A DNA stretch of 56,803 bases, from NCBI RefSeq assembly GCF_010811875.1, contig NZ_VKHP01000023.1, positions 1 through 56,803 on the forward strand, in the 5' to 3' direction. This stretch comes from Bradyrhizobium uaiense (lineage in GTDB: Bacteria; Pseudomonadota; Alphaproteobacteria; Rhizobiales; Xanthobacteraceae). Each line of letters opens with the position of its first letter. The stretch's first letter is position 1. Under the pieces are notes generated by a model. The model was not told the DNA's origin, searched no databases, and saw nothing but the letters and a program-made list of their open reading frames with translations. This document shows, in pieces, positions 1-7,976 of this stretch. Position numbers and translations under genes: made by a program.

Positions 1-63
1 CCCGAGGTCTGGCCGGTGTATGCGAAGCGGTTCGAGAAGACGTTCGGGTACATGCCGGGGTAG
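1..63 (+). CDS. C-terminal tail of an unidentified protein (5' end outside window)
   Basis: The first 20 codons are open in frame 1, begin PEVWPVYAKRF, end FGYMPG and stop at TAG (61-63). The Trp/Tyr/Phe-rich tail and normal high-GC codon use suggest the end of a real gene entering from the left. Too little is present to name a family. Confidence 0.5.
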   Translation, partial: PEVWPVYAKRFEKTFGYMPG

Positions 64-100
64 GTGGCGCGGCCTCTTGTTAGGTGAGCACGCTGGCCAG

Positions 101-270
101 GCTCCCTCTCCCCTTGCGGGAGAGGGTGGGGAGAGGGGTGGCCCCGGGCGAGAGCATCGATGAAGGCACCGCTGTCGCAATTCCGATCCCGCGTTGTTGG
201 AGCCCAACGTGAGAGAGTGTGCCGTGTGGTACCCCTCTCCCTAACCCTCTCCCGCAAGGGGAGAGGGAAC
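101..270. repeat. Inverted pair of a palindromic intergenic repeat
   Basis: Two copies of one repeat face each other. Bases 104-126 form a 9-bp perfect stem (CCCTCTCCC, loop CTTGC, GGGAGAGGG) followed by a GGGGAGAGGGGT tail. Bases 245-267 contain the same stem, and the whole element is the reverse complement of the first copy. About 120 bases of apparently non-coding DNA lie between them. This is the layout of REP/BIME-like doublets; related sequence occurs near 4500. No gene is seen in 64-725. Confidence 0.75.
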
Positions 271-725
271 CCTACCGGTTATGCGTCCCTCACCTGGAAG
301 CGGGAATCTCGCCGAAGCGTTCGGGCCCGCTGAAAGCACCAGAGAAAATCTCCTTCGTCACCGCGCCAAATCGAGCAACAAACCCACTGCCAAGCCGCCG
401 CGCCGCAACGCGTCCGTTGTTATTTTCCCTGAGATATCGACGGCTTAGCCCGAAGTCGCCATTTTCTCGATGTGCCCGACCATTCCGGACACCGAAGGAA
501 AACGTGCCATGCGACAGGTCCAATCATTGCTCCGCAACGCGCCCGCGAAAATCGGCCGCCGTCTTGCGCAGATCGTTGCGATCGCTGCCGCCAGCCTGCC
601 TCAGGCCGGCGCGTAGTTTTCCCGCCGCGAACAATCGCACGCGCCCTTCCGAATTAACTCACCCCTATTTCGCGTTAGTGCTAGCGTGGTACCCCCGGCT
701 CTTCCGGTCCAGCGGGGAGGGTTCC
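271..725. other. Intergenic stretch, no gene recognised
   Basis: Long open frames cross this stretch on both strands but show no start context, no family resemblance and Arg/Pro/Ser-rich translations typical of non-coding high-GC DNA. Only the ribosome-binding sequence GGGGAGGG just before the small gene at 726 could be assigned. Confidence 0.5.
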
Positions 726-941
726 ATGTCACGCTTCGTCGTTCATTTCATGAAGGACGTGCTCGGCGGCAATGGCCGCGAGCGCGAGGTCTGCCAGGGC
801 GCGCTCGAGATCGACGCCTTGAGCGAAGGTCAGGCCACCGAGATGGCCAAGGTCAAATTCTGTCAGGAACAATCGTTGTGCGACTGGTCTCTGCATGCCG
901 ACCGCATCCGGATCGAGGCGGCCGACCTGCATGTGACTTAG
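726..941 (+). CDS. Small conserved-looking hypothetical protein (71 aa)
   Basis: The ATG at 726 is preceded by a strong GGGGAGG site 5-8 bases upstream, which decides the start although the frame is open much further upstream. The product begins MSRFVVHFMKDVLG, is acidic and soluble, and carries one Cys in each half (ICQ-like VCQG and FCQE) plus a Trp. There is no signal peptide or membrane segment. It resembles short uncharacterised proteins common in Bradyrhizobium; no function can be read from the sequence. It converges on ilvD with only 13 bases between the stops. Confidence 0.65.
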   Translation: MSRFVVHFMKDVLGGNGREREVCQGALEIDALSEGQATEMAKVKFCQEQSLCDWSLHADRIRIEAADLHVT

Positions 942-954
942 CACTTGTTGCCGA

Positions 955-2799
955 TCACTCCGGCAGGATGCGCACCGCACCCTTCGCCGCGCTGCTCGCG
1001 AACGCCGCATAGGCCTTCAGCGCAGTCGAGACGGCGCGCTTGCGCGGCGCCGCCGGCTTCCACGCCGCATTGCCCTTGGCTTCCATCGCAGCGCGACGGC
1101 GCGTGAGTTCTGCATCGCCGACCTTGAGGTTGACCTTGCGGTTCGGAATGTCGAACTCGATGATGTCGCCTTCCTCGACCAGGCCGATCAGGCCGCCTTC
1201 GGCGGCTTCCGGCGAGACGTGGCCGATCGACAGGCCGGACGATCCACCAGAGAAGCGGCCGTCGGTGATCAGCGCGCAGGCCTTTCCGAGCCCCTTCGAT
1301 TTCAGATAGCTGGTCGGGTAGAGCATCTCCTGCATGCCCGGGCCGCCGCGCGGACCTTCATAGCGGATCAGCACGACATCGCCGGCCTTCACCTTGTTGC
1401 CGAGAATGGCATCGACCGACGCGTCCTGGCTCTCGAAGATGCGGCCGGGGCCTGAGAATTTCAGAATGCTCTGATCGACGCCGGCGGTCTTCACGATGCA
1501 GCCGTCTTCCGCAAGATTGCCGAACAGCACGGCGAGGCCGCCGTCCTTGGAATAGGCGTGCTCGGCGTTGCGGATGACGCCCTTCTCGCGGTCGAGATCG
1601 ACCTCGTCGAAGCGGCGATCCTGGCTGAAGGCTTCCTGGGTCGGCACGTTGCCCGGGGCGGCGCAGTAGAAGTTGCGCACCTTGTCGCTCGTGGTCCGCA
1701 CCACGTCCCAGCGGTTCAGCGCGTCGTTCAATGTCGCGGCGTGTACGGTCGGGCCGTCGGTCGTCAGCAGCCTGGCGCGGTCGAGCTCGCCGAGGATCGC
1801 CATGATGCCGCCGGCATGATGCACGTCCTCCATGTGGACGTCCGGCACCGAGGGCGCGACCTTGCACAGCACCGGCACCTTGCGGGAGAGACGGTCGATG
1901 TCGGCCATCGTGAACGGCACCTCGCCCTCGCGCGCGGCGGCGAGCAGATGCAGCACGGTGTTGGTCGAACCGCCCATCGCGATGTCGAGTGTCATCGCGT
2001 TCTCGAACGACTTGAAGTTCGCGATGTTGCGCGGCAGCACCTTGGTGTCGTCCTGCTCGTAGTAGCGGCGGGCGAGGTCGACGATCAGATGGCCGGCCTC
2101 GACGAACAGGCTCTTGCGGTCGGCATGGGTCGCCAGCACCGAGCCGTTGCCGGGCAGCGCGAGGCCAAGCGCCTCGGTCAGGCAGTTCATCGAATTCGCG
2201 GTGAACATGCCAGAGCAGGAGCCGCAGGTCGGGCAGGCCGAGCGCTCGATCACCTCGACCTCTTCGTCCGACACGTTGGAGTCGGCGGCCGCAACCATCG
2301 CGTCGATCAGGTCGACGGCGCGCTTCTTGCCCTTGAGCAGGACCTTGCCCGATTCCATCGGGCCGCCCGAGACGAACACGGTCGGGATGTTGAGGCGCAG
2401 CGTCGCCATCAGCATGCCGGGCGTGATCTTGTCGCAGTTGGAGATGCAGACCATCGCGTCGGCGCAATGCGCATTGACCATGTATTCGACGCTGTCGGCG
2501 ATCAGTTCGCGCGAGGGCAGGCTGTAGAGCATGCCGTCATGGCCCATCGCGATGCCGTCATCGACCGCAATGGTGTTGAACTCTTTTGCCACCCCGCCGG
2601 CCTTCTCGATTTCCCGCGCCACCAGCTGGCCGAGGTTTTGGAGATGCACATGCCCGGGCACGAACTGGGTGAAGGAATTGACCACCGCGATGATCGGCTT
2701 GCCGAAATCCTCGTTCTTCATGCCGGTGGCGCGCCAGAGGCCGCGAGCACCCGCCATGTTGCGGCCGTGGGTGGTGGTGCGGGAGCGATAGGCGGGCAT
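955..2799 (-). CDS. ilvD: Dihydroxy-acid dehydratase
   Basis: IlvD dehydrates 2,3-dihydroxy-isovalerate and 2,3-dihydroxy-3-methylvalerate to the 2-keto acids of valine and isoleucine synthesis. The 614-aa protein starts [19 protein letters not shown], as in the E. coli type (616 aa). It has the Fe-S cysteine motifs [11 protein letters not shown] near residue 122 and [15 protein letters not shown] near residue 195, and the C-terminal [16 protein letters not shown] block. I chose the ATG at 2799, preceded by AAGGA, over an in-frame ATG at 2823 because it matches the family N-terminus. It is a stand-alone housekeeping gene, divergent from the CMD-family gene at 3005. Confidence 0.96.
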   Translation of the reverse strand: MPAYRSRTTTHGRNMAGARGLWRATGMKNEDFGKPIIAVVNSFTQFVPGHVHLQNLGQLVAREIEKAGGVAKEFNTIAVDDGIAMGHDGMLYSLPSRELIADSVEYMVNAHCADAMVCISNCDKITPGMLMATLRLNIPTVFVSGGPMESGKVLLKGKKRAVDLIDAMVAAADSNVSDEEVEVIERSACPTCGSCSGMFTANSMNCLTEALGLALPGNGSVLATHADRKSLFVEAGHLIVDLARRYYEQDDTKVLPRNIANFKSFENAMTLDIAMGGSTNTVLHLLAAAREGEVPFTMADIDRLSRKVPVLCKVAPSVPDVHMEDVHHAGGIMAILGELDRARLLTTDGPTVHAATLNDALNRWDVVRTTSDKVRNFYCAAPGNVPTQEAFSQDRRFDEVDLDREKGVIRNAEHAYSKDGGLAVLFGNLAEDGCIVKTAGVDQSILKFSGPGRIFESQDASVDAILGNKVKAGDVVLIRYEGPRGGPGMQEMLYPTSYLKSKGLGKACALITDGRFSGGSSGLSIGHVSPEAAEGGLIGLVEEGDIIEFDIPNRKVNLKVGDAELTRRRAAMEAKGNAAWKPAAPRKRAVSTALKAYAAFASSAAKGAVRILPE

Positions 2800-3004
2800 C
2801 GTAAATCCTTGGGCTATGGTCATTTTTTCAGGGAGATGCCGATCCTTATGCCCGCCCGCGGATGTGGATTCAAGCGCGGAACCGCATGGCTGAACCCCGC
2901 AATTCGGGCAATGCCGGACGGTCGGCTTGATCTCGGTCAGCCCGGTGCATTAGGTGGACGCACGGATAGGCAAGACAACGAACAAACGAAAAAGGGAGAG
3001 ACAC

Positions 3005-3562
3005 GTGGCAAGGCTGCCTTTGATTGATCCGGATACCACCAGCGGCGACATCCGCACGGCGTTCGACCGCATGCCGGTCAAGCTCAACATCTTCCGCATG
3101 ATGGCCCACGCCGAGACCAACATGATCCCGGCAATGCGGCTCGCCAATTCGATCCTGCACAAACAAAAGCTCTCCGCGGTCAATCGCGAGCTCCTGATCC
3201 TGCAAGCCGCGCAGCTCGAGGGCGGCGCCTATGAATGGCGCCAGCATGTGCCGATCGCGCTCGGCGTCGGCGTCACCCAGCCGCAGATCGATGCCGTCGA
3301 GCGCGGCAGTTACGACGATCCCTCGCTCAACGCCGCCGAGCGCGCACTGCTCGGCTTCGGGCGCGAGGTGGTCGAGAAGGTGCGCGTCGGCGACGCCGCC
3401 TTTGCAGGGGTGCGCGAGCATTTCAGCGATCAGGAGATCGTCGAGGCGATCGTTACGCTCGGCTTCTACATGATGATGGCACGCCTGACGGAAGCCACCG
3501 AGACCGATCTCGATCCGGCCGCCGGCATGGTCGTGTACGAGGCCAGCAAGAAGCGGGGTTGA
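3005..3562 (+). CDS. Carboxymuconolactone decarboxylase-family protein
   Basis: The 185-aa product belongs to the CMD/AhpD-like all-helical superfamily. The core runs from about residue 55 to 120 with NRELLILQAAQLEGGAYEW, then RQH, the YEW..H form of the active-site region rather than the CxxC of AhpD peroxidases. A CMD-type decarboxylase, lactone or dehydrogenation-linked role is therefore more likely than peroxide reduction. The start is GTG 3005, spaced after GGGAG; an upstream ATG at 2954 would add a basic tail without a ribosome site. The SDR follows after 4 bases, so the two are co-transcribed. The substrate is unknown; proximity to the ABC import operon suggests a joint catabolic path. 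Confidence 0.8.
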   Translation: MARLPLIDPDTTSGDIRTAFDRMPVKLNIFRMMAHAETNMIPAMRLANSILHKQKLSAVNRELLILQAAQLEGGAYEWRQHVPIALGVGVTQPQIDAVERGSYDDPSLNAAERALLGFGREVVEKVRVGDAAFAGVREHFSDQEIVEAIVTLGFYMMMARLTEATETDLDPAAGMVVYEASKKRG

Positions 3563-3566
3563 TGAG

Positions 3567-4430
3567 ATGTCCGAGACTCCGCAAGGGACCTCGCAAGACG
3601 CGAAGCCTGACCGCTATGTCCGTCCGCTGAGCGCGGAATCGTCAGGCACCGCGCCGGGCAGGGGGCGCCTCTACGGCCGCCGCATCCTGGTGGTCGGCGG
3701 CGGCCAGCGTGTGTTCGACGCCCCGACCGATCCGATCGGCAATGGCCGCGCCATGAGCCTGCTGTTCGCGCGCGAGGGCGCGCATGTCGCGGTTGCCGAT
3801 CTCAACCGTGGCTCCGCTGAGGACACGGTCGCGCGGATCGCGGCTGACGGCGGCCGCGCGTCCGCGATCGCCGCCGACGTCACCCGAGAGGCCGATGTCA
3901 TCAGAATGATTGATGAAGCTCATCACGCCATGGGCGGGCTCGACGGCATGGTGCTGAACATCGGCACCTTCGGCAAGACCGGGCTCGACAATGTCAGCGC
4001 GGAGGAGTGGAACAGGATCTACGACGTCAATGTCCGCGGTCCGATGCTGTGCTGCCGCGCCGCCTTGCCGAAATTCGAAGACGGCGGCTCGATCGTCTTC
4101 ATCTCGTCGATCGCGGCGCTGAAGGCGGGATCGCAGATGGCGGTCTATGATTCCTCCAAGGCCGCGCTCGGCGGCCTGACGCGCAACATCGCGCACACCG
4201 GCGCGCGGCGCGGCATCCGCGCCAATCTGGTCTATCCCGGGCTGGTCGACACCCCGAACGGCCGCGAGGCCGGTGCGGGCCGGCCGTCGCGCGGCAAGGG
4301 CCAGGTTCCGTTCGGCCGTCAGGCGACGGCGTGGGAGATCGCCTATGCCGTGCTGTTCTTCATGTCGGATGAGAGCGTCTACGTCACCGCGCAGACACTG
4401 GCGGTCGATAGCGGCCTGAGCGGGATGTAG
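3567..4430 (+). CDS. SDR-family oxidoreductase with atypical cofactor loop
   Basis: This 287-aa short-chain dehydrogenase/reductase has a Rossmann core from about residue 38. The catalytic triad is visible as Ser in FISSIAAL and Tyr/Lys in VYDSSKAALGG, with a family-typical VYPGLVDTPNG after it. Two motifs are unusual. The TGxxxGIG nucleotide loop is replaced by a longer GGGQRVFDAPTDPIGNGRA stretch, and the NNAG motif is LNIG. The first ~37 residues are a low-complexity extension. The enzyme probably oxidises an alcohol or reduces a ketone with NAD(P). It is translated 4 bases after the CMD-family gene and shares its transcript. Confidence 0.85.
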   Translation: MSETPQGTSQDAKPDRYVRPLSAESSGTAPGRGRLYGRRILVVGGGQRVFDAPTDPIGNGRAMSLLFAREGAHVAVADLNRGSAEDTVARIAADGGRASAIAADVTREADVIRMIDEAHHAMGGLDGMVLNIGTFGKTGLDNVSAEEWNRIYDVNVRGPMLCCRAALPKFEDGGSIVFISSIAALKAGSQMAVYDSSKAALGGLTRNIAHTGARRGIRANLVYPGLVDTPNGREAGAGRPSRGKGQVPFGRQATAWEIAYAVLFFMSDESVYVTAQTLAVDSGLSGM

Positions 4431-4468
4431 GTCGCGATAGGGTCGCATTGTAACCGCGACGGTGCTGC

Positions 4469-4642
4469 GCTCCCTCGCCCCGTTCTTACGGGGTCGAGAC
4501 AAGCGAAGCTTGCTCTTAGAGGGTTGGGGTGAGGGGCTGTCTCCGCACATCCAATAACAGCTGAACTCGCGGAGACACCCCCTCACCCGCATCGCGTCTT
4601 CGATGCGATGCGACCTCTCCCCGCAAGCGGGGCGAGGTGAAG
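4469..4642. repeat. Palindromic intergenic repeat
   Basis: A long inverted-repeat region lies between the convergent SDR and LysR genes. It begins CTCCCTCGCCCCGTTCTTAC and ends in CCGCAAGCGGGGCGAGG. An inner pair of arms reads GGGGTGAGGGGCTGTCTCCG against CGGAGACACCCCCTCACCC. It is the same general family as the elements at 101-270. It may act as a bidirectional transcription end, but no T-run follows. Confidence 0.65.
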
Positions 4643-4660
4643 AGGCGCGCAGCGTGCCCG

Positions 4661-5656
4661 CTATTCGGCGGCGAGACTGGTCGGCATCGGAACTCCCACC
4701 TTCGGCCGCGTCTTGGCCGCGCGCCGGTTCTTCTTGCTGAAGCGGCTGCCGGCCAGCAGCGCGGCGGCGGCGCGGAGCTGCTCGCGCAGCCATTGATTGG
4801 TGGTGTCGCCCTCGGCAGTGGCGTGCCAGTAGAGATAATTGACGTGCGGGCTGATCGGGAACGGGCAGGGGAAGCACTGCAACAGCCCGGGGTCTTCCAG
4901 CACCGAGGCGGCGCTTTCCGACGCCGTCAGCAGCATGTTGCTGCGGCTCACGACATGACAGGCGGTCGCGAAATTCTGGCAGGTCAGGCGAACGGTGCGG
5001 GTCAGGCCGAGGCGCTGGAGCTGGAAGTCCTCGAATGACACGCCGCTGCGGCGCGACGTCACGCAGACATGCTCCATGCGCAGATAGGCCTTCTTGTCGA
5101 GCCGGGTGCCGAGCTCGGGATGGCCGCGCCGGGCGAACACCGCGATATGCTCGGTCAGGATCTGCTCGCGCCGCACCTCGGTCGAGAGCGGCAGCAGCGT
5201 ATCGATCGCGACATCCAGCGTGCCGGCGGCAAGCTCGCGCTCCAGATTGTTGCGCTCGCTGCGCACGGTGGCGATCTCGACCAGCGGCGCGACCGCGCTG
5301 ATGCGGTTGACCAGCGCGCTCAGCATCGGCGCCTCGAGATTGTTGCGCAGGCCGATCACGAATCGCTTCGGCGTCCTGGCCGGATCGAAGCGGTTGGTGT
5401 GGGTCAGCGTCGTCTCGAGGCCGTTGAGCGCCTGGCGCACGGTGGTGATGATCTGGCGCGCCAGCGGGGTCGGCGTCATCAGGTGATGGCGGCGCACGAA
5501 CAGCGGATCGTTGAACATCGCGCGCAGCCGGCTCAGCGCGTGGCTCACCGCAGGCTGCGTCAGATTGAGACGGAAACAGGCGCGGCTGACGCCGCCCTCG
5601 GTGTAGATCGCGTCGAACACCACGAACAGGTTCAGATCGACGTCGCGTACATGCAT
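4661..5656 (-). CDS. LysR-family transcriptional regulator
   Basis: The 331-aa protein opens with a winged helix: DLNLFVVFDAIYTEGGVSRA, then LNLTQPAVSHALSRLR (residues ~6-47). A periplasmic-binding-like effector domain follows from about residue 95 (PKRFVIGLRNN). The N-terminus is of the NodD/PcpR-like LysR group. The C-terminus carries a basic Lys/Arg-rich extension after the usual end. It is divergent from the ABC operon starting at 5748 and ends facing the CMD-SDR pair, so it is the likely activator or repressor of one or both. A 18-bp palindrome at 5677-5694 in the shared promoter region is its probable binding site. Confidence 0.9.
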   Translation of the reverse strand: MHVRDVDLNLFVVFDAIYTEGGVSRACFRLNLTQPAVSHALSRLRAMFNDPLFVRRHHLMTPTPLARQIITTVRQALNGLETTLTHTNRFDPARTPKRFVIGLRNNLEAPMLSALVNRISAVAPLVEIATVRSERNNLERELAAGTLDVAIDTLLPLSTEVRREQILTEHIAVFARRGHPELGTRLDKKAYLRMEHVCVTSRRSGVSFEDFQLQRLGLTRTVRLTCQNFATACHVVSRSNMLLTASESAASVLEDPGLLQCFPCPFPISPHVNYLYWHATAEGDTTNQWLREQLRAAAALLAGSRFSKKNRRAAKTRPKVGVPMPTSLAAE

Positions 5657-5676
5657 GAAAATGATCCATCCCTATC

Positions 5677-5694
5677 CGTCGAATGCATTTGACG
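5677..5694. promoter_or_regulatory. Probable LysR operator palindrome
   Basis: The 18-base sequence CGTCGAATGCATTTGACG is palindromic at 16 of 18 positions, centred on ATGCAT. Flanking TAT/ATA triplets extend the symmetry. It lies 20 bases upstream of the lysR start and 53 bases upstream of the permease start, the expected place for a divergent LysR site. Confidence 0.6.
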
Positions 5695-5747
5695 AATATG
5701 AGTTGGCACTCTTAAAGTCTCAAGCAAAATAATACCTGGAGGAAACG

Positions 5748-6773
5748 ATGAGCGTGCAATCGCCATCGCGCGGCGTTGCTGTCCCTGCGGCATCATCTCG
5801 CTCGGGCGCGATGTTTGCAAAACCGAGCCAGGAGCAGATCGTGCTCCTGATCACGATCGCGCTTCTGGTCGTGTTCGGCCTGACGTTGAACGGCTTTGCC
5901 ACCGTCTCGAATCTCCTCAACCTGTTGCGGAGTATCTCGATCCTCGGCGTGCTCGGCCTCGGCATGGGGCTGATCGTGATCAGCCGCGGCATCGACCTCT
6001 CCGAGGTCGCGATCATGGCGGGTTCCTGGGCGATCGCGCTGATCTATATGCAGAACGGCATGCCTGTTTTCACGGCAGTGCTGCTGGCGCTGGCAATTGC
6101 GGTGCTGATCGGCGTCGTCAACGGCGTGATGGTCGCCTTTGTCGAGGCGCCGGCGCTGTTCGTGACGCTGGCGGCCGGCTTCGTGATCTATGGCCTCGCG
6201 TTCTGGATTGCGCCGGCCTGGGTGGTCTATGCGCCGAAGGATGCGCCGGGCCTGATGTATCTCGGCGCCGGACGGCTGTTCGGCATTCCGGTTCCGATCC
6301 TGGTGTTCGCAGTCGCAGCGATCGCGATGCACTTGTTCCTGTCGCGCACCTCGATCGGCCGCTTCATCTACGCACAGGGCGACAATCCGGAGGCCGCGCG
6401 GCTGACCGGCATCCCGCTGCGACCGCTGATCGTGCTGGAGCACGTGCTGGTTGCGTTGCTCGCCTGGATTGCAGGCCTGGTCTGGGTCGGCACCACAGGC
6501 AGCATGCAGATGGCGATCACGCAAGGCACCATGATCTTCGACGTCGTCCTCGTCGTCGTGATCGGCGGCATCAGCCTGATCGGGGGCCGCGGCAGCGTGT
6601 TCAGCGTCGTGGTCGGCTGCATCCTGATCGGCACGCTGCTCAATGCCTTCACCATCATGGACGTCAACAGCGAGGTGCAGAACATCGTCAAGGGCGTGGT
6701 GCTGCTGGCCGCGATCGTGCTCGACAACTGGCTGCATCCCCGCGACGAGGAGACCGCGCGGCAAGGGGACTGA
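5748..6773 (+). CDS. ABC importer permease, ribose/RbsC type
   Basis: The 341-aa hydrophobic protein belongs to the BPD_transp_2 family (RbsC, XylH, LsrC). About eight to ten membrane segments run from residue ~28 (QEQIVLLITIALLVVFGLTL) to ~330. The hallmark GIDLS motif is present but altered (SRGIDLSEVAIMAGS instead of GGIDLSVG). The cytoplasmic coupling loop is visible around GDNPEAARLTGIPLRPL. A GGAGGA ribosome site precedes the ATG. It is the first gene of a five-gene operon that also encodes a binding protein, a second permease fused to a propeller, a free propeller and an ATPase; the two permeases would form a heterodimer. Confidence 0.9.
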   Translation: MSVQSPSRGVAVPAASSRSGAMFAKPSQEQIVLLITIALLVVFGLTLNGFATVSNLLNLLRSISILGVLGLGMGLIVISRGIDLSEVAIMAGSWAIALIYMQNGMPVFTAVLLALAIAVLIGVVNGVMVAFVEAPALFVTLAAGFVIYGLAFWIAPAWVVYAPKDAPGLMYLGAGRLFGIPVPILVFAVAAIAMHLFLSRTSIGRFIYAQGDNPEAARLTGIPLRPLIVLEHVLVALLAWIAGLVWVGTTGSMQMAITQGTMIFDVVLVVVIGGISLIGGRGSVFSVVVGCILIGTLLNAFTIMDVNSEVQNIVKGVVLLAAIVLDNWLHPRDEETARQGD

Positions 6774-6851
6774 AACAAGGCGACTGGCCGCGCGGCCGCA
6801 CCCATCAAAACAATTCCAGATCAATCAAAAGAATTTTGTGTGGAGGAGACG

Positions 6852-7877
6852 ATGAAGACGACCAAGTTCTGGACGATCCTGCTCGCCGGTGTGGCGGTTG
6901 CCGCGATGCCCTTCGCGGCGTCGGCGCAGGAGGAAGGTACCAAGGCCGGGCGCGAATTGCGCGCCGCCTACGACAAGTCGCTGCAAGGCAAGACCGTCGC
7001 CTATCTGCCGATCGCGCTCGGCGTTCCGCTGTCCGACGAATGGGGCCGCGTGGTGCAGGAAGAGGCCGAGTGGCGCGGCATGAAGTACGTCGTGCGCGAC
7101 CCCAACAACAATCCGTCGGCGATGCAGCAGGCGCTGACCGCGCTGGTCGACCAGAAGCCCGACGTCCTGATCGTGCAGAACCCGAGCGTGACCTTGCTGA
7201 TGAAGGACCTCAAGCGCGCCGAGGCCCAGGGCACGCATGTGATCCAGGTCAACATGGCCTCGAATTACAAGTCCGGCGCCTTTGTCGGCGTCGACTGGCG
7301 CGAGATCGGCCGGATGCTTGCGAACGAAACCGTCAAGGCCTGCGGCACCGGTTCCGGCAAGTCGGGCAAGGTGCAGATCGTGCAGGGCGAACTGACGGCG
7401 GCCGCCAGCGTCGACCAGGTCGGCGCCATCATGGAGGTGCTGAACAAGGATCCCAATATCAAGGTGGTGTCGAACCAGGCGGCGAACTGGGATGCCAACA
7501 CCGCGCTCAACGTCACCGCCACCGTGATCCAGCAGCACCCCGATCTCTGCGCCTCGATCGGCTTCTGGGGCATCATGGAATCGGGCGCCGCGCAGGCGAT
7601 CCGCAATGCCGGCAAGATCGACGATGTGAAGGTGTTCGCCTCGGGCGAGGGCTCGCAGCTCGATTGCGACCAGGTCACCTCAGGCAACTTCAGCAAATTC
7701 CTCAGCTACAAGGCGACCGAGCAGGGCCATGACCTGATGTTCGCAGCCGAGACGCTGCTGATGTCCGGCGACAAGCCCGGCACGAAGAACCTGTCCTACT
7801 ACACGCGGCCGATCTGGATCGACAAGTCGAACGCCTCGCTCGGCGGCACCTGCTTCGCGCTACCCAAGAAAAACTAA
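6852..7877 (+). CDS. Periplasmic sugar-type substrate-binding protein
   Basis: The 341-aa type I periplasmic binding protein (RbsB/Peripla_BP_4 class) has a signal peptide ending at AASAQE (about residue 24). Lobe motifs include DEWGRVVQEEAEWRGM, DPNNNPSAMQQALTAL and the hinge region VIQVNMASNYKSG. The ATG at 6852 follows GGAGGA; an in-frame GTG at 6840 overlaps that site and is rejected. It feeds the importer encoded on both sides. The ligand is unknown; ribose-type binders take pentoses, hexoses, autoinducer-2, polyols and lactones. A strong hairpin after the stop probably protects the upstream mRNA and gives this gene higher expression. Confidence 0.92.
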   Translation: MKTTKFWTILLAGVAVAAMPFAASAQEEGTKAGRELRAAYDKSLQGKTVAYLPIALGVPLSDEWGRVVQEEAEWRGMKYVVRDPNNNPSAMQQALTALVDQKPDVLIVQNPSVTLLMKDLKRAEAQGTHVIQVNMASNYKSGAFVGVDWREIGRMLANETVKACGTGSGKSGKVQIVQGELTAAASVDQVGAIMEVLNKDPNIKVVSNQAANWDANTALNVTATVIQQHPDLCASIGFWGIMESGAAQAIRNAGKIDDVKVFASGEGSQLDCDQVTSGNFSKFLSYKATEQGHDLMFAAETLLMSGDKPGTKNLSYYTRPIWIDKSNASLGGTCFALPKKN

Positions 7878-7889
7878 CAAGGCGCGAGA

Positions 7890-7922
7890 CAGCCGGCGCG
7901 GGGGGCATTCCCGCGTCGGCTG
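7890..7922 (+). terminator. Intercistronic hairpin after the binding-protein gene
   Basis: Bases 7890-7902 pair with 7910-7922 at 12 of 13 positions (CAGCCGGCGCGGG against CCCGCGTCGGCTG) around a 7-base loop. No T-run follows, so it reads as an mRNA-stabilising or partial-attenuation hairpin, as often found after binding-protein genes, not a full terminator. Confidence 0.6.
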
Positions 7923-7976
7923 TATCAAGGATCAGAATCCGGACACGTGAAACCGGATCGAGGGAGTGCTTTGGCG

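Noticed and set aside
219..941. Open frame of 240 aa extending upstream of the 71-aa gene
   Set aside because: The upstream part runs through a palindromic repeat, has no start context and low-complexity Arg/Pro/Ser composition; only the segment from ATG 726 with its GGGGAGG site looks real.
1558..3027. 489-aa rightward frame opposite ilvD
   Set aside because: Antisense shadow of ilvD, His/Arg-rich translation with no family features; the high GC content keeps the frame open.
3642..5669. 675-aa leftward frame covering lysR and part of the SDR
   Set aside because: Runs out of frame through lysR and antisense through the SDR; no start signal.
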